Assembly (NCBI RefSeq): GCF_033898525.1
Contig: NZ_JAXAFJ010000007.1
Location: 62,001-126,000 of the forward strand
Length of the DNA stretch: 64,000 nt
Reading direction: 5' to 3'
DNA from: Flaviflagellibacter rhizophilus
GTDB lineage: Bacteria; Pseudomonadota; Alphaproteobacteria; Rhizobiales; Methylopilaceae
A program made the position numbers and the translations under genes. Under the pieces are notes generated by a model, which was not told the origin of the DNA, searched no databases, and was given only the letters and a program-made list of their open reading frames with translations. Positions within the stretch are counted from its first letter, which is position 1, and each line of letters begins with the position of its first letter. Below are positions 24,139-33,801 of the stretch, one piece after another.

Positions 24139-26136
24139 TCACACGGACCGCGGTTCGGACGCCTTGCTCTTGAGACCAGCCGCTCGCCTGAGAAGACCGT
24201 GCACGGCTTTTCCAAGATGCGCCGAACGCGCGACCGTCTCGCCGGAGGTGGTGAAGAGCTTGACCACCAAGGCACGCCTCTGCTGCGGCGTCGGCGACAA
24301 GTCCAGTTCAAGGCTCTGGCCATGCGCCTCCTTCAGCGCGGCCCTGATCCAGCCCACATCCGGCACGTACAGTTCTCCGTTGGTCACTGGGCGGTGGTGA
24401 TCCTGAACCATCAGGCGCGCGGCCGACAATGAGAGGTCCTTCACCAGGCACTGGCGCACGAGGTCTCGCTCGCGGAGATCAGTGACCGTATCCACTGGGA
24501 AGAACTCGTCCGGGCTCGGTCGCGGCAGTTCGAAGCACACCAGCATGGCGATGAACGCCAGGATCATCGCCACCCCGGCCCAGATGAGGTTGAACAGATC
24601 CCGCGAAGAGACCTCCGCCGCGGCATAGGGCGAGACGAAGGCCCAGACGATGCTGCCGGCCGACAGCAATGCCACCGCGCCGAAGGTGCCGGCCATGCGC
24701 CAGTGCACCCGCATCTCGGATCGGTCGCCGCCCTTGTCCGTCACCTTGAAGGGGCGGCCAAAGGGGCGGACGATGGCGCTGGCCAAGGTGACGGTCACGG
24801 CAAGGGCGGTCAGCGTGTGCGTGACCTCCATGAAGACGGGCAGGGTGCGCCGCTCCGACACCCAGCCGCTGTAGATCCAGACGGCGAAGAGCATCGGCAG
24901 CCCGTAACGCAGGAAGGCTATGTAGTCTGCCTCGAACGCCGGCAGACCGGCGAACCAGTACATTGAAGGCGCGAGAAGCATCAGGACGATGAACGGCTTG
25001 CAAAGCCAGTTCAGGATGCCGTGGAAGTAGTGGAGACGCTGGGTGAGCGTGTATCCGGGGCTAAGCATCGGCCCGGATTTCAGCAAGGCGACCTGGATCG
25101 TGCCAAGGCACCAGCGGGTACGCTGCGTGATGTACTCAGGCAGGCCCTCGGCGGACAGTCCGATGCTGAGGCGCTCATTCAGCCAGCGTGTCACGTAGCC
25201 GCGATGCAGCAGGCTATAGGTGAGGTGGATGTCCTCGGACATGGCTTCCTGAGGAAAGCCGCCCATCTCGTTCAGCAAGTCACGGCGCACGATGAACGAG
25301 GTTCCCACGCAGAAGGCGCAGTCCCAGGCGTCCTTCGAGGGCTGGAAGATGTCGAAGAAGATGCGCTGATCGTCGACCCAGCTGTCGCGGATCATGAGGT
25401 TATGCTGGATGGGATCGGCGTTGTAGTAGAACTGCGGGGTCTGCACGACGCCGACGCGCCGGTCGTGGAACAGCCCCACCATCCGCCTCAGCATGTTCGG
25501 CCGAGGCGCGAAGTCTGCATCGAGCACGAGGATCAGCGGCGCATTGGTGGCTTCGGCGGTGCGCCGGAGGCCGTTGTTCAGGTTGCCGGCCTTGGCGCCG
25601 ACATTGTCCGGACGGGTGATGTAGAACGCACCGACATCTTCGGCATACTGCCGCAGCCAATCGCGCCTCGTATCGTCGAGAACCCAGACGGTGAAGTTGG
25701 GATAGTCCATGGCCAGGGCGCACAGAACCGCCTTCTCCAGCACGTCCACCGGCTCGTTATAGGTGCAGATGAAGACGTCGACTGCGGGCCAGGAGCCGCG
25801 CGCGTGGTTCAGGGCCTCTGCACGGTCGGCTTCCGCGCTGTTGTCCCGCCGTTTCACGAGAATGACGATGGAAATCAGCGTGTAGGTCATGGCTATGCCT
25901 TCGAAGGCAAAGAACAGCCATGGCCACAGACTGGTGGCGGTGAGCTCGAAACGGGGCATCGTGTCGTGCCAGCGCCAGGCGGCATAGGTGACGATGAGGA
26001 GGGCGGTCGCCATGCCAAAAAGGGCGCGATCAGCCGTTCCCTGCGGCTTCAACAGGCGCGCCATCATCAGGAGACCAAGGCAAACGAGGCCGTTCGTCAG
26101 GAGTATGGACGCATCGTCCGCGGCGGATTCGAACAT
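24139..26136 (-). CDS. GT2 processive polysaccharide synthase (BcsA/BgsA-like) with PilZ-like tail
   Basis: A 665-residue membrane glycosyltransferase. It shows the processive GT2 set: VFICTYNEP, VLDDTRR, LVLDADF (DxD), SEDIHL and QRTRW (Q-x-x-R-W), flanked by transmembrane helices at both ends. The C-terminus has a PilZ-like stretch (RERDLVRQCLVKDLSLSA) in which the expected Gly of DxSxxG is Ala, so c-di-GMP binding is doubtful. ATG 26136 lies 5 nt after the upstream stop. With the HlyD-like and hydrolase-like genes it likely makes an exported beta-glucan (inference). Confidence 0.87.
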   Translation of the reverse strand: MFESAADDASILLTNGLVCLGLLMMARLLKPQGTADRALFGMATALLIVTYAAWRWHDTMPRFELTATSLWPWLFFAFEGIAMTYTLISIVILVKRRDNSAEADRAEALNHARGSWPAVDVFICTYNEPVDVLEKAVLCALAMDYPNFTVWVLDDTRRDWLRQYAEDVGAFYITRPDNVGAKAGNLNNGLRRTAEATNAPLILVLDADFAPRPNMLRRMVGLFHDRRVGVVQTPQFYYNADPIQHNLMIRDSWVDDQRIFFDIFQPSKDAWDCAFCVGTSFIVRRDLLNEMGGFPQEAMSEDIHLTYSLLHRGYVTRWLNERLSIGLSAEGLPEYITQRTRWCLGTIQVALLKSGPMLSPGYTLTQRLHYFHGILNWLCKPFIVLMLLAPSMYWFAGLPAFEADYIAFLRYGLPMLFAVWIYSGWVSERRTLPVFMEVTHTLTALAVTVTLASAIVRPFGRPFKVTDKGGDRSEMRVHWRMAGTFGAVALLSAGSIVWAFVSPYAAAEVSSRDLFNLIWAGVAMILAFIAMLVCFELPRPSPDEFFPVDTVTDLRERDLVRQCLVKDLSLSAARLMVQDHHRPVTNGELYVPDVGWIRAALKEAHGQSLELDLSPTPQQRRALVVKLFTTSGETVARSAHLGKAVHGLLRRAAGLKSKASEPRSV

Positions 26137-26141
26137 GCGTC

Positions 26142-27374
26142 CTACTCCACTCTCTGTCCGTTGAAGGGATTCCACCCGCGCTCGGCCAGAACCGCCCAAG
26201 CGGTGGCGCCGAGGTGTGGCCGGGGGAAGTAGAAGAAGTCGTTCGAGGTGCTGTCGGGACCGATGGCCAGCCCGGTCGTGAGCCGCGCCACGTTCGTCGC
26301 ACGCATCCAGCCATTAGGCCCCACGAGACTCGACAGGCCCCCGAGTACCTCTGCTGCCTTGGAACCGCGTCCGAGGACCCTTTGCACAAGCGCGGCCTGC
26401 GCGGAGCCCTCGGTCCAGAGCCCGTCCCGATCGTCGTTGAAGTCATAGCCGCCGGTCACCGCGAGGTGCTGCTCGATGTTGTCGAGTGCGGTCTTCCACT
26501 GCTGCGCGGGCTCCGGCACCGCGATCAAGGGCCAGACCTGCGCGTCCATGGCGATGCGGCTGGCGGGTGCCAGTTTGCCATCGGGCTCCGTACCCATGCG
26601 GAACACGCCGGCTTCCTCGTCGAACATCGCGTCGAGAAAGGATCGTGCCGTTCGGTACATGTCCGCGTAAACGGGCTTGCCGGTGATCCGGTGGAGCCAA
26701 TGCGCCATTGCGGCGATGTCCGCGTGGTGCTCGGTCGATTTCCACGGGAGCACGGATTGTTCTGCATCGTGGCCGTGCACGCCGCCGCGATAGCCGGGAG
26801 GTCCGGAGCCGCCGGACATGGTGCCGATCCACCCGGCCAGTCGTTCCGCGTCCTGCAGGGCCCAGGCTTCTCCGGTCGCCTGGTGAAGATTGAGAAGGGC
26901 AAGGGCGGCCCACGCCACGTTGCCGGTCGCCGTGCCGACCTGATACGCATCTTCCGCCCAGGCCTCGGACCCGCTGTCCCACCATCCCGGCAGAAGCGCC
27001 GCTTCACCCGGAACTACGCGGGCTGCCCGGTAGGCGTTCCTGACGCGTCCATCGGAAAAGCGGCGGTCCGAAGCAATGACGCTTCTGAACGCCTCGCCGA
27101 TCTTCCGCGCGCCCTCCAGATCGTCGCATGCCAACGCCGCGATCAGCGCGAGTGCGTTGTCATAGGTGAACGCGGACGTGCTGAGGGGAGGCGGCAATTC
27201 CCGCTCGTCCTCAGCAGGCCGGTAGCTCAGGACGAAGCCGGATCCGCCGAGCTCGCCGACCGATCCGGAGATGCCCGCGCACATCCGGGCCCCTAACGCA
27301 TCGCCGGGCGCTTCCGCCATAGAGCCACAGGTGCTGGCGAGCAGGGCGCCAGCAGCCATCACGAGGCGGCGCAT
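26142..27374 (-). CDS. secreted six-hairpin glycoside hydrolase-like protein
   Basis: A 410-residue exported protein with a short signal (ALLASTCGSMAEA). Repeated amphipathic helices with conserved Trp, His and acidic residues (FTYDNALALIAALA, LPGWWDSGSEAWAEDAYQVG, STEHHADIAAMAHWLHR, GLWTEGSAQAALV) suggest an (alpha/alpha)6 barrel. I do not recognise a numbered GH family. Its place between an HlyD-like adaptor and a GT2 synthase suggests trimming or export of the polymer in the periplasm. It overlaps the upstream stop by 1 nt (TGATG). Confidence 0.7.
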   Translation of the reverse strand: MRRLVMAAGALLASTCGSMAEAPGDALGARMCAGISGSVGELGGSGFVLSYRPAEDERELPPPLSTSAFTYDNALALIAALACDDLEGARKIGEAFRSVIASDRRFSDGRVRNAYRAARVVPGEAALLPGWWDSGSEAWAEDAYQVGTATGNVAWAALALLNLHQATGEAWALQDAERLAGWIGTMSGGSGPPGYRGGVHGHDAEQSVLPWKSTEHHADIAAMAHWLHRITGKPVYADMYRTARSFLDAMFDEEAGVFRMGTEPDGKLAPASRIAMDAQVWPLIAVPEPAQQWKTALDNIEQHLAVTGGYDFNDDRDGLWTEGSAQAALVQRVLGRGSKAAEVLGGLSSLVGPNGWMRATNVARLTTGLAIGPDSTSNDFFYFPRPHLGATAWAVLAERGWNPFNGQRVE

Positions 27375-28765
27375 CAGCGCGCAGTGCTGCCGAGTTTCCC
27401 GAACGCGGTGCGGATCTTCTCATCCGGTTGCACTTCCCCGGCATTTGCGGTCCCGAACGGGCCTTCGAAGACGCCGGCGATGAAGTCGCCTAGGCCCTTC
27501 CAGAGAACCGAGGCGGAGGGCACCCAGCCGGCGCCGCGAGAGACAGTGACCCAGCGGCCTATGCTGCAGTCCTGCGGATCAGCTGCGGCGTCCTGATCGG
27601 GCGCCGCTTCCGGCTCCACCAGAACGTACATTTCCCGGCGTTCGGTCGGCGGAAACGGCACCGCGAAACCCTCATCCGCCTTGTCCGTGATCCTCGGCAG
27701 GATTTCTGCCACGCGTCCGTATCGGAGTCCGGCCTCGCCATCGATGCTTACGCGGGTGCCCACCGCCAGATCCTGAGCGCGGCGATAAGAGAAGATCGCG
27801 ACGACGAACGAGCGCTCGCAGTCGACGATGCTGGCGATAGTGTCTCCCGGCAGCACATGCCGCCCTTCGCTGACCCCGACGGTCAGCACACGCCCCTGGA
27901 AGGGAGCCGCCACCGTGGCTTCGCTGAGCTGGCTGACGCGGCTTTGCTCCGCCTCGAGGATGGACTGGCTGGTCTGCAGCCCCGCGAGCAGTTCGCGTTC
28001 CTTGATCTGCAACTGTTCAGCCTCGAACGCGAGGTCCATACGCCGCTGCGACAGCGTGGACAGGCCCGTGAGTTCAGGCCCTACGAACACGCCACGGCGA
28101 AGAGCCTCGAGTTGCGAGGTTTTCTGGTTCAGCAGCGAGAGATGCGCATCCTTCTCGTGCCCGGCACCCGCCAGTTGCTGCTTGGCGGCCTTGATCAGTT
28201 CCGGGCTGGCGATGTTGCGCGTTGCAAGGGTGGTCTGACGGCCCACCACATCGTCCTTTTCGCGAACGGCGGCGTCGGCGGCACCGATGCGCGCCTTCAG
28301 CTCGGCAAGCTGCTCCACGAAGTGATCGTCGAGTTGCTGCTTCTGGCGTGCGATCTCCGCGTCCAGCGCCTCGATATATTCTTTGAGCGAGGTGGACTTC
28401 TGACGTGTGGCCTCGACGCTCTCGCGCATCTCGTTGGCCTTGCTCTCAAGGCTGACAAGCGTTGCCCGGTCCACGCGTTCGTTCACGATCGTGCTCACGG
28501 ACGCGCCCGACCGGAGCTCTTGTCCGGTCAGTGCCTCGAGATGCTTCACCTCTCCCGATATTGGCGAGGTCAGGAGAGTGACCGGCGCATTGATCACCGC
28601 GCGATCGGACTGATCTGCGATGATAGGCGGCATCACCGTTGTCACGGCCAACACCGCCAGCACGCTCGCGACCGAGAACGACGACACCCGCAGCAGCAGG
28701 TCGCGGCGATCAGCCTTCTGTGGGCCCTTGCGAAGCAGGGCATCCTTTTGCGCAGTGTTCGTCAT
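27374..28765 (-). CDS. HlyD-family membrane-fusion/adaptor protein for polysaccharide
   Basis: A 463-residue protein with one N-terminal transmembrane helix (VSSFSVASVLAVLAVTTVMPP), a lipoyl-like half (TLLTSPISGEVKHL), a long coiled coil (about residues 90-250) and the second lipoyl half (ATVAAPFQGRVLTVGVSEGR), the HlyD/AlgA44-type order. ATG 28765 has GGAGAGA before it. It is the first gene of a three-gene operon with the hydrolase-like and GT2 genes. In Sinorhizobium the mixed-linkage glucan synthase BgsA similarly pairs with a membrane-fusion protein, BgsB; whether the same polymer is made here is inference. Confidence 0.85.
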   Translation of the reverse strand: MTNTAQKDALLRKGPQKADRRDLLLRVSSFSVASVLAVLAVTTVMPPIIADQSDRAVINAPVTLLTSPISGEVKHLEALTGQELRSGASVSTIVNERVDRATLVSLESKANEMRESVEATRQKSTSLKEYIEALDAEIARQKQQLDDHFVEQLAELKARIGAADAAVREKDDVVGRQTTLATRNIASPELIKAAKQQLAGAGHEKDAHLSLLNQKTSQLEALRRGVFVGPELTGLSTLSQRRMDLAFEAEQLQIKERELLAGLQTSQSILEAEQSRVSQLSEATVAAPFQGRVLTVGVSEGRHVLPGDTIASIVDCERSFVVAIFSYRRAQDLAVGTRVSIDGEAGLRYGRVAEILPRITDKADEGFAVPFPPTERREMYVLVEPEAAPDQDAAADPQDCSIGRWVTVSRGAGWVPSASVLWKGLGDFIAGVFEGPFGTANAGEVQPDEKIRTAFGKLGSTAR

Positions 28766-29016
28766 CGTCTTCTCTCCGGTCAGTGCCGTACAGGCGAAAA
28801 GACGCTTCCTCCTGGTATTTTCCTCGGGCAAACCCGGTCCAGCCATTCTTGGCCAGCGAGAGGGTAACGGGTCCGGCTCGCGGTTATTCCGGACGTTTAG
28901 AAAGATTTAATTAAGTACGCTTCCGCGCGTTTTGCGGTGGCAGCGCCGGCGGCATTCCCGTCGAGCCGCCCAGCCCGGCTATGTCCTGTATGTCCAACCG
29001 ACCTCTGCGCACCTCA

Positions 29017-29919
29017 TCAGCGCGCGCCCGCAGCGCCGAAGCGCACGTGATCGATCAGGGCGCGCAGCTTGGGCGGCAGGTTTCGCCGGTTGGCGAAGTA
29101 CAGGAAGAAGCCCGGAAAATGCGCCGAGTAGCGCTCCAGAACCGGCACGAGCTCTCCTCGATGGATGTAGGGCCTGAAGGTCTCCTCCATGCCGAAGGTA
29201 AGCCCGCCGCCGGCGCAGGCCGTGCGGACCATTACCCACATATCGTTCGTGGTGATCCTCGGCGTGACGGCTACGTCGAACTCGCGTCCGTCGTCCTCGA
29301 ACTCCCAACGATAAGGCGCCACCTTGGGATCCGGCCGCCATCCGATGCAGCAGTGCCCCGGAAGCTCCAGCGGGTGCGATGGCGTGCCGAAACGCTCGAG
29401 ATAGGAGGGCGCCGCCACGACCAGTTGGCGCTGATCGGCCGAGATCGGCACCGCGATCATATCCTGCTCGATCACCTCTCCCAGCCGGACGCCGGCATCG
29501 AACCCTTGGGACACGATGTCGAACTCCGCATCCGTTACCGTGATGTCGATCTCCACGGCCGGATAGGCTGCGACGAAGCCCGCCAGCAGCGGGCCTGACA
29601 GGAAGCGTTCCGCGATCGATGAGACTGCCAGCCGCAATTGTCCGCTCGGCTTGGCATGAAGATCCTGGGCCGTGTCGAGCGCCAGTTCGATCTCTGAAAT
29701 CGCGGGCGCGACGCGCTCGTGCAGCTTGGCGCCGGCCTCCGTCAGGCTGACGCTTCGCGTCGTCCGCTGGACGAGCGCAACGCCCATCCTGTCCTCCATA
29801 CGGCGGATGGTCTGGCTCACGGCTGAGCGGGTGACGCCGAGGCGATCGGCTGCGCCGCGGAAGCTGCGTGCTTCCGCTACTGCCAGGAAGACCGCCAACT
29901 GTCTGAGATCAAGGGCCAT
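29017..29919 (-). CDS. LysR-family transcriptional regulator
   Basis: A 300-residue regulator. The N-terminal winged helix (LRQLAVFLAVAEARSFRGAA, then GVTRSAVSQTIRRME) is followed by the LysR substrate-binding domain. It is divergent from the aldo/keto reductase gene at 30016, with a 96-nt shared gap, so that gene is its probable target. LysR proteins bind T-N11-A sites in such gaps; I could not pick one with confidence. The effector is unknown. Confidence 0.93.
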   Translation of the reverse strand: MALDLRQLAVFLAVAEARSFRGAADRLGVTRSAVSQTIRRMEDRMGVALVQRTTRSVSLTEAGAKLHERVAPAISEIELALDTAQDLHAKPSGQLRLAVSSIAERFLSGPLLAGFVAAYPAVEIDITVTDAEFDIVSQGFDAGVRLGEVIEQDMIAVPISADQRQLVVAAPSYLERFGTPSHPLELPGHCCIGWRPDPKVAPYRWEFEDDGREFDVAVTPRITTNDMWVMVRTACAGGGLTFGMEETFRPYIHRGELVPVLERYSAHFPGFFLYFANRRNLPPKLRALIDHVRFGAAGAR

Positions 29920-30015
29920 TGGTTAGCGCAACTTACCAGCCTGGTCAGCATTGGGCAAATTGTGCTGCGGATGCCCAACCCATAGCTTCTCCGTCAAGCA
30001 AGACAGGAGCTAAGC

Positions 30016-31083
30016 ATGACATCTCTGAACGATTATCGCCTGCTTGGCCGCTCCGGCCTCAGGGTTTCGCCGCTCTCGCTTGGAACGATGACCTTTGGAC
30101 AGGAGTGGGGTTGGGGCGCCGACGAAAACGAGGCGCGCCGCATCTTCGATCTCTACTGTGATCGTGGCGGAAATTTCATCGATACCGCTGTGAACTACAC
30201 CAATGGTGCTTCGGAACGCATCATCGGTTCTTTCATCCGCGACCGGCGCGAGAGCATCGTGCTTGCGACCAAGTTTTCCATGGCGCGCCATCCCGGCAAC
30301 CCGAACTCCGGCGGCAATCATCGCCTGAACATGGTGCGTTCGCTGGAGCAGAGCCTCCGGCAACTGGATACCGACAGGATCGATCTATTCTATCTTCATG
30401 CGTGGGATTTCACCTCCCGGCCGGAAGAGGTGATGCGCGCGCTCGACGATCTCGTGCGCTCCGGCAAGGTTCTGTATCTCGGCATCTGCAACACGCCGGC
30501 CTGGCGCATTTCGCAGATGCAGGCCGTTGCGGAGCTCAGGGGCTGGTCGGCCTTCGCGGCTCTTCAGATCGAGTACAGCCTGGTCGAGCGCACGGTCGAG
30601 CATGAACTGATCCCGATGGCCGCCCAGCTGGGCCTCGGCGTGCTGCCCTGGTCGCCTTTGGGCGGGGGCGTGCTGACGGGCAAATATTCACAAGCCGACA
30701 TCGCGGAAGTTGCCTCACCAGAGGTTTCACAGACCCGGAAGGGCGTGGTTGCGCAGTCCGGGCACCTCAACACCCGCGCAATCGGCATCGCCGATGTCGT
30801 CCGGGATGTTGCCTGGGAGATCGGCGCGAGCCCGTCCCAGGTGGCGCTGGCGTGGACATTGGCAAACCCGGCGGTGACATCGCCGGTCATCGGGGCCCGC
30901 ACCCTGGCGCAGGCCGAGGACAATCTCGGAGCCCTCGACATCGCTCTGTCCGCCGAACACCTGGACCGCCTGGATCAGGCAAGCCGGCCCGATCCGATTT
31001 TCCCCGGCCGTTTCGTCGGCAGCCCGATGGTCCAGCAACTCATCTTCGGAGGCGCGTCGGTCGCGCCGGCCACGACATCCTGA
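30016..31083 (+). CDS. aldo/keto reductase
   Basis: A 355-residue NADPH-dependent oxidoreductase of the AKR TIM-barrel fold. The catalytic tetrad can be seen: Asp in FIDTAVNY, Tyr of the same motif, Lys in LATKFSMA and His in FYLHAWD. The C-terminal cofactor loop (VTSPVIGARTLAQAEDNL) is typical. It is divergent from the LysR gene and followed by a small secreted NTF2-like protein and an Atu4866-family gene, a combination that often accompanies LysR-regulated AKRs. The physiological carbonyl substrate is unknown. Confidence 0.92.
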   Translation: MTSLNDYRLLGRSGLRVSPLSLGTMTFGQEWGWGADENEARRIFDLYCDRGGNFIDTAVNYTNGASERIIGSFIRDRRESIVLATKFSMARHPGNPNSGGNHRLNMVRSLEQSLRQLDTDRIDLFYLHAWDFTSRPEEVMRALDDLVRSGKVLYLGICNTPAWRISQMQAVAELRGWSAFAALQIEYSLVERTVEHELIPMAAQLGLGVLPWSPLGGGVLTGKYSQADIAEVASPEVSQTRKGVVAQSGHLNTRAIGIADVVRDVAWEIGASPSQVALAWTLANPAVTSPVIGARTLAQAEDNLGALDIALSAEHLDRLDQASRPDPIFPGRFVGSPMVQQLIFGGASVAPATTS

Positions 31084-31126
31084 ACCGCCGCCTAGCGTCC
31101 GCCACTTGCAACGAAGGAGCGAAGAC

Positions 31127-31651
31127 ATGGCACAATCAAAGCATCATCAGACTATCCGTGGCAGCTTTCTGGCCTTGGCTATTATGTCCGGTATTGCCGT
31201 CGCACCGCAGACCGCTTCGTCGGCAGATACACCTGTCGAAGCGAACAACAGGCAGTTCATCACCCAGGCGTTCGAGCAATGGGCCGCGGGCGGCACCAGC
31301 TTCTTCACGGATGTGCTTTCTCCCGACATCGTCTGGACCATCGAAGGCTCGGGACCGAGCGCCGGCGTGTTCAGGGGCCGTGACGCAGTCATCCAGATGG
31401 TCCGGCCTTTCGCGTCGCGGCTGTCTGAACCTAACAGGCCTGTAAGCACCCGCGTCTGGGCAGACGGTGACCATGTCATCGTCAACTGGGAAGGCGCCGG
31501 ACGTGCGCGCGACGGGCAGCCTTACGTGAACAGATATGTCTGGATCTTCCGAATGGAGAATGGACAGGCCGTGGAGGTGACCGCCTTCCTCGATCTCGCG
31601 CCATTCGATGAGGTTCTGCGGCGCGTTCCGGCACCGACTTCGCAGCCGTAG
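31127..31651 (+). CDS. exported NTF2-like (SnoaL) protein
   Basis: A 174-residue protein with a signal peptide (cleavage near ASSA-DT). The mature part is an NTF2-like cone fold: FEQWAAGGTSFFTDVLSPDIVWT, GRDAVIQMVRPF, DHVIVNWEGAGRARDGQPYV, and a closing EVTAFLDL. Such domains bind small ligands or act as isomerases or hydrolases. ATG 31127 has AGGAG at 31115-31119. It is the second gene after the aldo/keto reductase (43 nt gap). Function not assignable. Confidence 0.82.
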   Translation: MAQSKHHQTIRGSFLALAIMSGIAVAPQTASSADTPVEANNRQFITQAFEQWAAGGTSFFTDVLSPDIVWTIEGSGPSAGVFRGRDAVIQMVRPFASRLSEPNRPVSTRVWADGDHVIVNWEGAGRARDGQPYVNRYVWIFRMENGQAVEVTAFLDLAPFDEVLRRVPAPTSQP

Positions 31652-31863
31652 CCGATCAAAAACCCAAATAGTCGTCCAGCGACGCCGCGCCGTCGAGCCG
31701 GTAACCGGGGCGGGTTTCCTGAGAGCAGGAGAACAAAGTGAACCGTTGCCAGGCATGCATCATGATCGGCGCCACGCTGTCGATCCTCACCCAGACCTCT
31801 GCGCCGGGCTGGCTGCGTCCAGCCGTCGCGAACGAAAATCCGCACAGCACAACGAGGAATGAC

Positions 31864-32103
31864 ATGGCTGAACACCCTTATGCAGGCATGTGGGTCACCG
31901 ATGACGGCCACATCCGGCACGAGCTTCTTCCCGATGGCCGTTATGACGAGGCCCGCGGCAATCGGGAAAGCGCGTATCGCGGCCGCTACGAAGTGGCCGG
32001 GAACCTCATCAATTACTGGGACGACACCGGCTTCACGGCGGACGGCGTGTTCATCGACCGGAACACGCTGCACCACGGCGGAATGACCTTCCGAAGGCGC
32101 TGA
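31864..32103 (+). CDS. Atu4866-family protein
   Basis: A 79-residue beta-rich protein closely resembling Agrobacterium Atu4866 (opening MAEHPYAGMWVTDDGHIRHE, then RYDEARGNRESAYRGRYEV, NYWDDTGFTADGVF, LHHGGMTFRRR). The Atu4866 fold is lipocalin-like, and its function is unknown. ATG 31864 has GAGGA just upstream and matches the known N-terminus. An in-frame GTG at 31738, with its own GGAG, would add 42 residues that look like a signal peptide, so an exported form is possible. Confidence 0.85.
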   Translation: MAEHPYAGMWVTDDGHIRHELLPDGRYDEARGNRESAYRGRYEVAGNLINYWDDTGFTADGVFIDRNTLHHGGMTFRRR

Positions 32104-32135
32104 CGCTGCACAGGCACAGGCCGCCGCCGGCAGCC

Positions 32136-33602
32136 TTAGCGCCGCGGCTTCCTCAGCCTGCGGAACAGTCCGCGCTTAGACATGGGCTCGAACATCTCTT
32201 CGGGTCCCTCAGGGTCCAGGACCTCGTTGTCAGCCAGCCATTCGGTGAATGTGGACAGTTCCGGCGGTTCGAAAGGGCGCAGCGAGCGGCCTTCACCCCG
32301 GAGCGCCTCGATGGTGGCGATGAGAGAGCCGGTCTTTTCCATGGTCGCGGCAACGATCTCCGGCGTGGAGGCAAGGTGTTCCGCCAGAAGATCGTTGCGG
32401 ATGGCCTCGATGGTCCTGACGTTAGCGTCGGAACCGTCCATCTCCACATCCACGGTGACGTCGCACTCCGTGTCCAGTCGCATCGAGCGGTTGTTCATAT
32501 TGGACGAGCCGACACGAAGGATCCGGTCGTCCACGATGAGGATCTTTGCGTGGACATAGATGGCTTCTCCGCCCGTGTTGAACGGGTGGTAAAGCCTAAA
32601 ACGGCCGTGGCGGTCCCTCTGGCGCAGCGCTTCCATCAGCTGCGCCCGCGCGGAATCCATCGCCACGGGTTCCAGCCAGCCTTGCGCCGTCACGGGATTG
32701 AGGATGACGATCTCGGGACCATCGGGCTCATCGAGGCGGCGTGCGATGGCCTCAGCGATGCGGCGGGACGCGAAGTACTGGCTCTCGGCGTAGATGAAGC
32801 GCTTCGCGCGGGCGATCTGGTCGAGATAGAGCGTCTCGATCTCGCGGACGGCGGGCCGTCCTTCCAGTTCAGGTGCGGAACGCGACACCGCGACCTCCAC
32901 ATCGCTGAATTGAACTGGCAAGTGCTCGGGCCAGCGGGCCTTCAACCCGCCGAGCGGTGGCAGGTCCTTCTTGCCGCCGGCGATCTTCCAGCGATCGCGG
33001 CAGATCTCCGCGATCGCGCCGACGACCGGCCCGGTTATGGCAGTGGTTGCATCGTGCCACGGTTTGTAGAGGGCGCCATTCGGCCGACGCCGCCTCTCGT
33101 CCTCGAACTTGTGCTCTCGAGTGTCCCAGCGATCCTCCGTCATGTCGATGCCGCCGCAGAAGGCGAGGCAATCGTCGATGACGACGATCTTCTGATGATG
33201 GGACGAACCGGTGGGATGCGCGCCATCGAGCTTCGTGTGGATGCGTGGGTGCCGCATCCAGTTCAGCAAGGTGAAGACGGTAGTGCCGCGGAACAGGGCC
33301 TTCACGGCGCCGACATCCCAGCGCAGCAAGAAGATTTCGAGATCCGGATTCTTCTCAACCAGCCAAAGGACGAAGTCGCCGAGGTTCCGCGGCCCGTCGT
33401 CATCGCTCCCCCGGCCTACTTCGATACGCCCGTCGAAGTCCCAGCCCACCAGCGTGATGCGCCGTCTGGCGCCTATCATCGCGGCGCGCGCATAGCGGAA
33501 GTAATCGTCGGCATCGACGATGACGGAGAAGCGGTCCGCCTTCTCGATGCGAAAGCAACTCCGCCCCGGCTCCGGAAGACGGTGCGAATCCATCCCGCTC
33601 AT
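32136..33602 (-). CDS. phospholipase D-superfamily protein (two HKD motifs)
   Basis: About 488 residues. Two HxK(x4)D motifs are present: HHQKIVVIDD with GGIDMTEDRWD, and VHAKILIVDDRILRVGSSNMNNRSM. This is the arrangement of PLD/cardiolipin synthase-type enzymes that cleave or transfer phosphatidyl groups at the membrane. There is no signal peptide or helix pair of classical cardiolipin synthase. The start is uncertain: ATG 33602, ATG 33593 and GTG 33650 are all in frame and none has a good ribosome site. Single gene. Confidence 0.85.
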   Translation of the reverse strand: MSGMDSHRLPEPGRSCFRIEKADRFSVIVDADDYFRYARAAMIGARRRITLVGWDFDGRIEVGRGSDDDGPRNLGDFVLWLVEKNPDLEIFLLRWDVGAVKALFRGTTVFTLLNWMRHPRIHTKLDGAHPTGSSHHQKIVVIDDCLAFCGGIDMTEDRWDTREHKFEDERRRRPNGALYKPWHDATTAITGPVVGAIAEICRDRWKIAGGKKDLPPLGGLKARWPEHLPVQFSDVEVAVSRSAPELEGRPAVREIETLYLDQIARAKRFIYAESQYFASRRIAEAIARRLDEPDGPEIVILNPVTAQGWLEPVAMDSARAQLMEALRQRDRHGRFRLYHPFNTGGEAIYVHAKILIVDDRILRVGSSNMNNRSMRLDTECDVTVDVEMDGSDANVRTIEAIRNDLLAEHLASTPEIVAATMEKTGSLIATIEALRGEGRSLRPFEPPELSTFTEWLADNEVLDPEGPEEMFEPMSKRGLFRRLRKPRR

Positions 33603-33801
33603 GGGGCGTCGGGCCAAGTGCGGATTTGTGGACGATTGGGTGGAGGCCACACGAGCGTGCGTTCTTTCTGGGCTTGGCAGAGAAGCGAGGCGCGCGTGCC
33701 GCTCCGGCGCCTGGCTTCCTGGTCTATGGAACGGACCTTCTACGTCCGGGACGCGTGATGCGAAACGCCCTCTTGCCTTTGTGGATCCATGAAGAAGCCG
33801 C

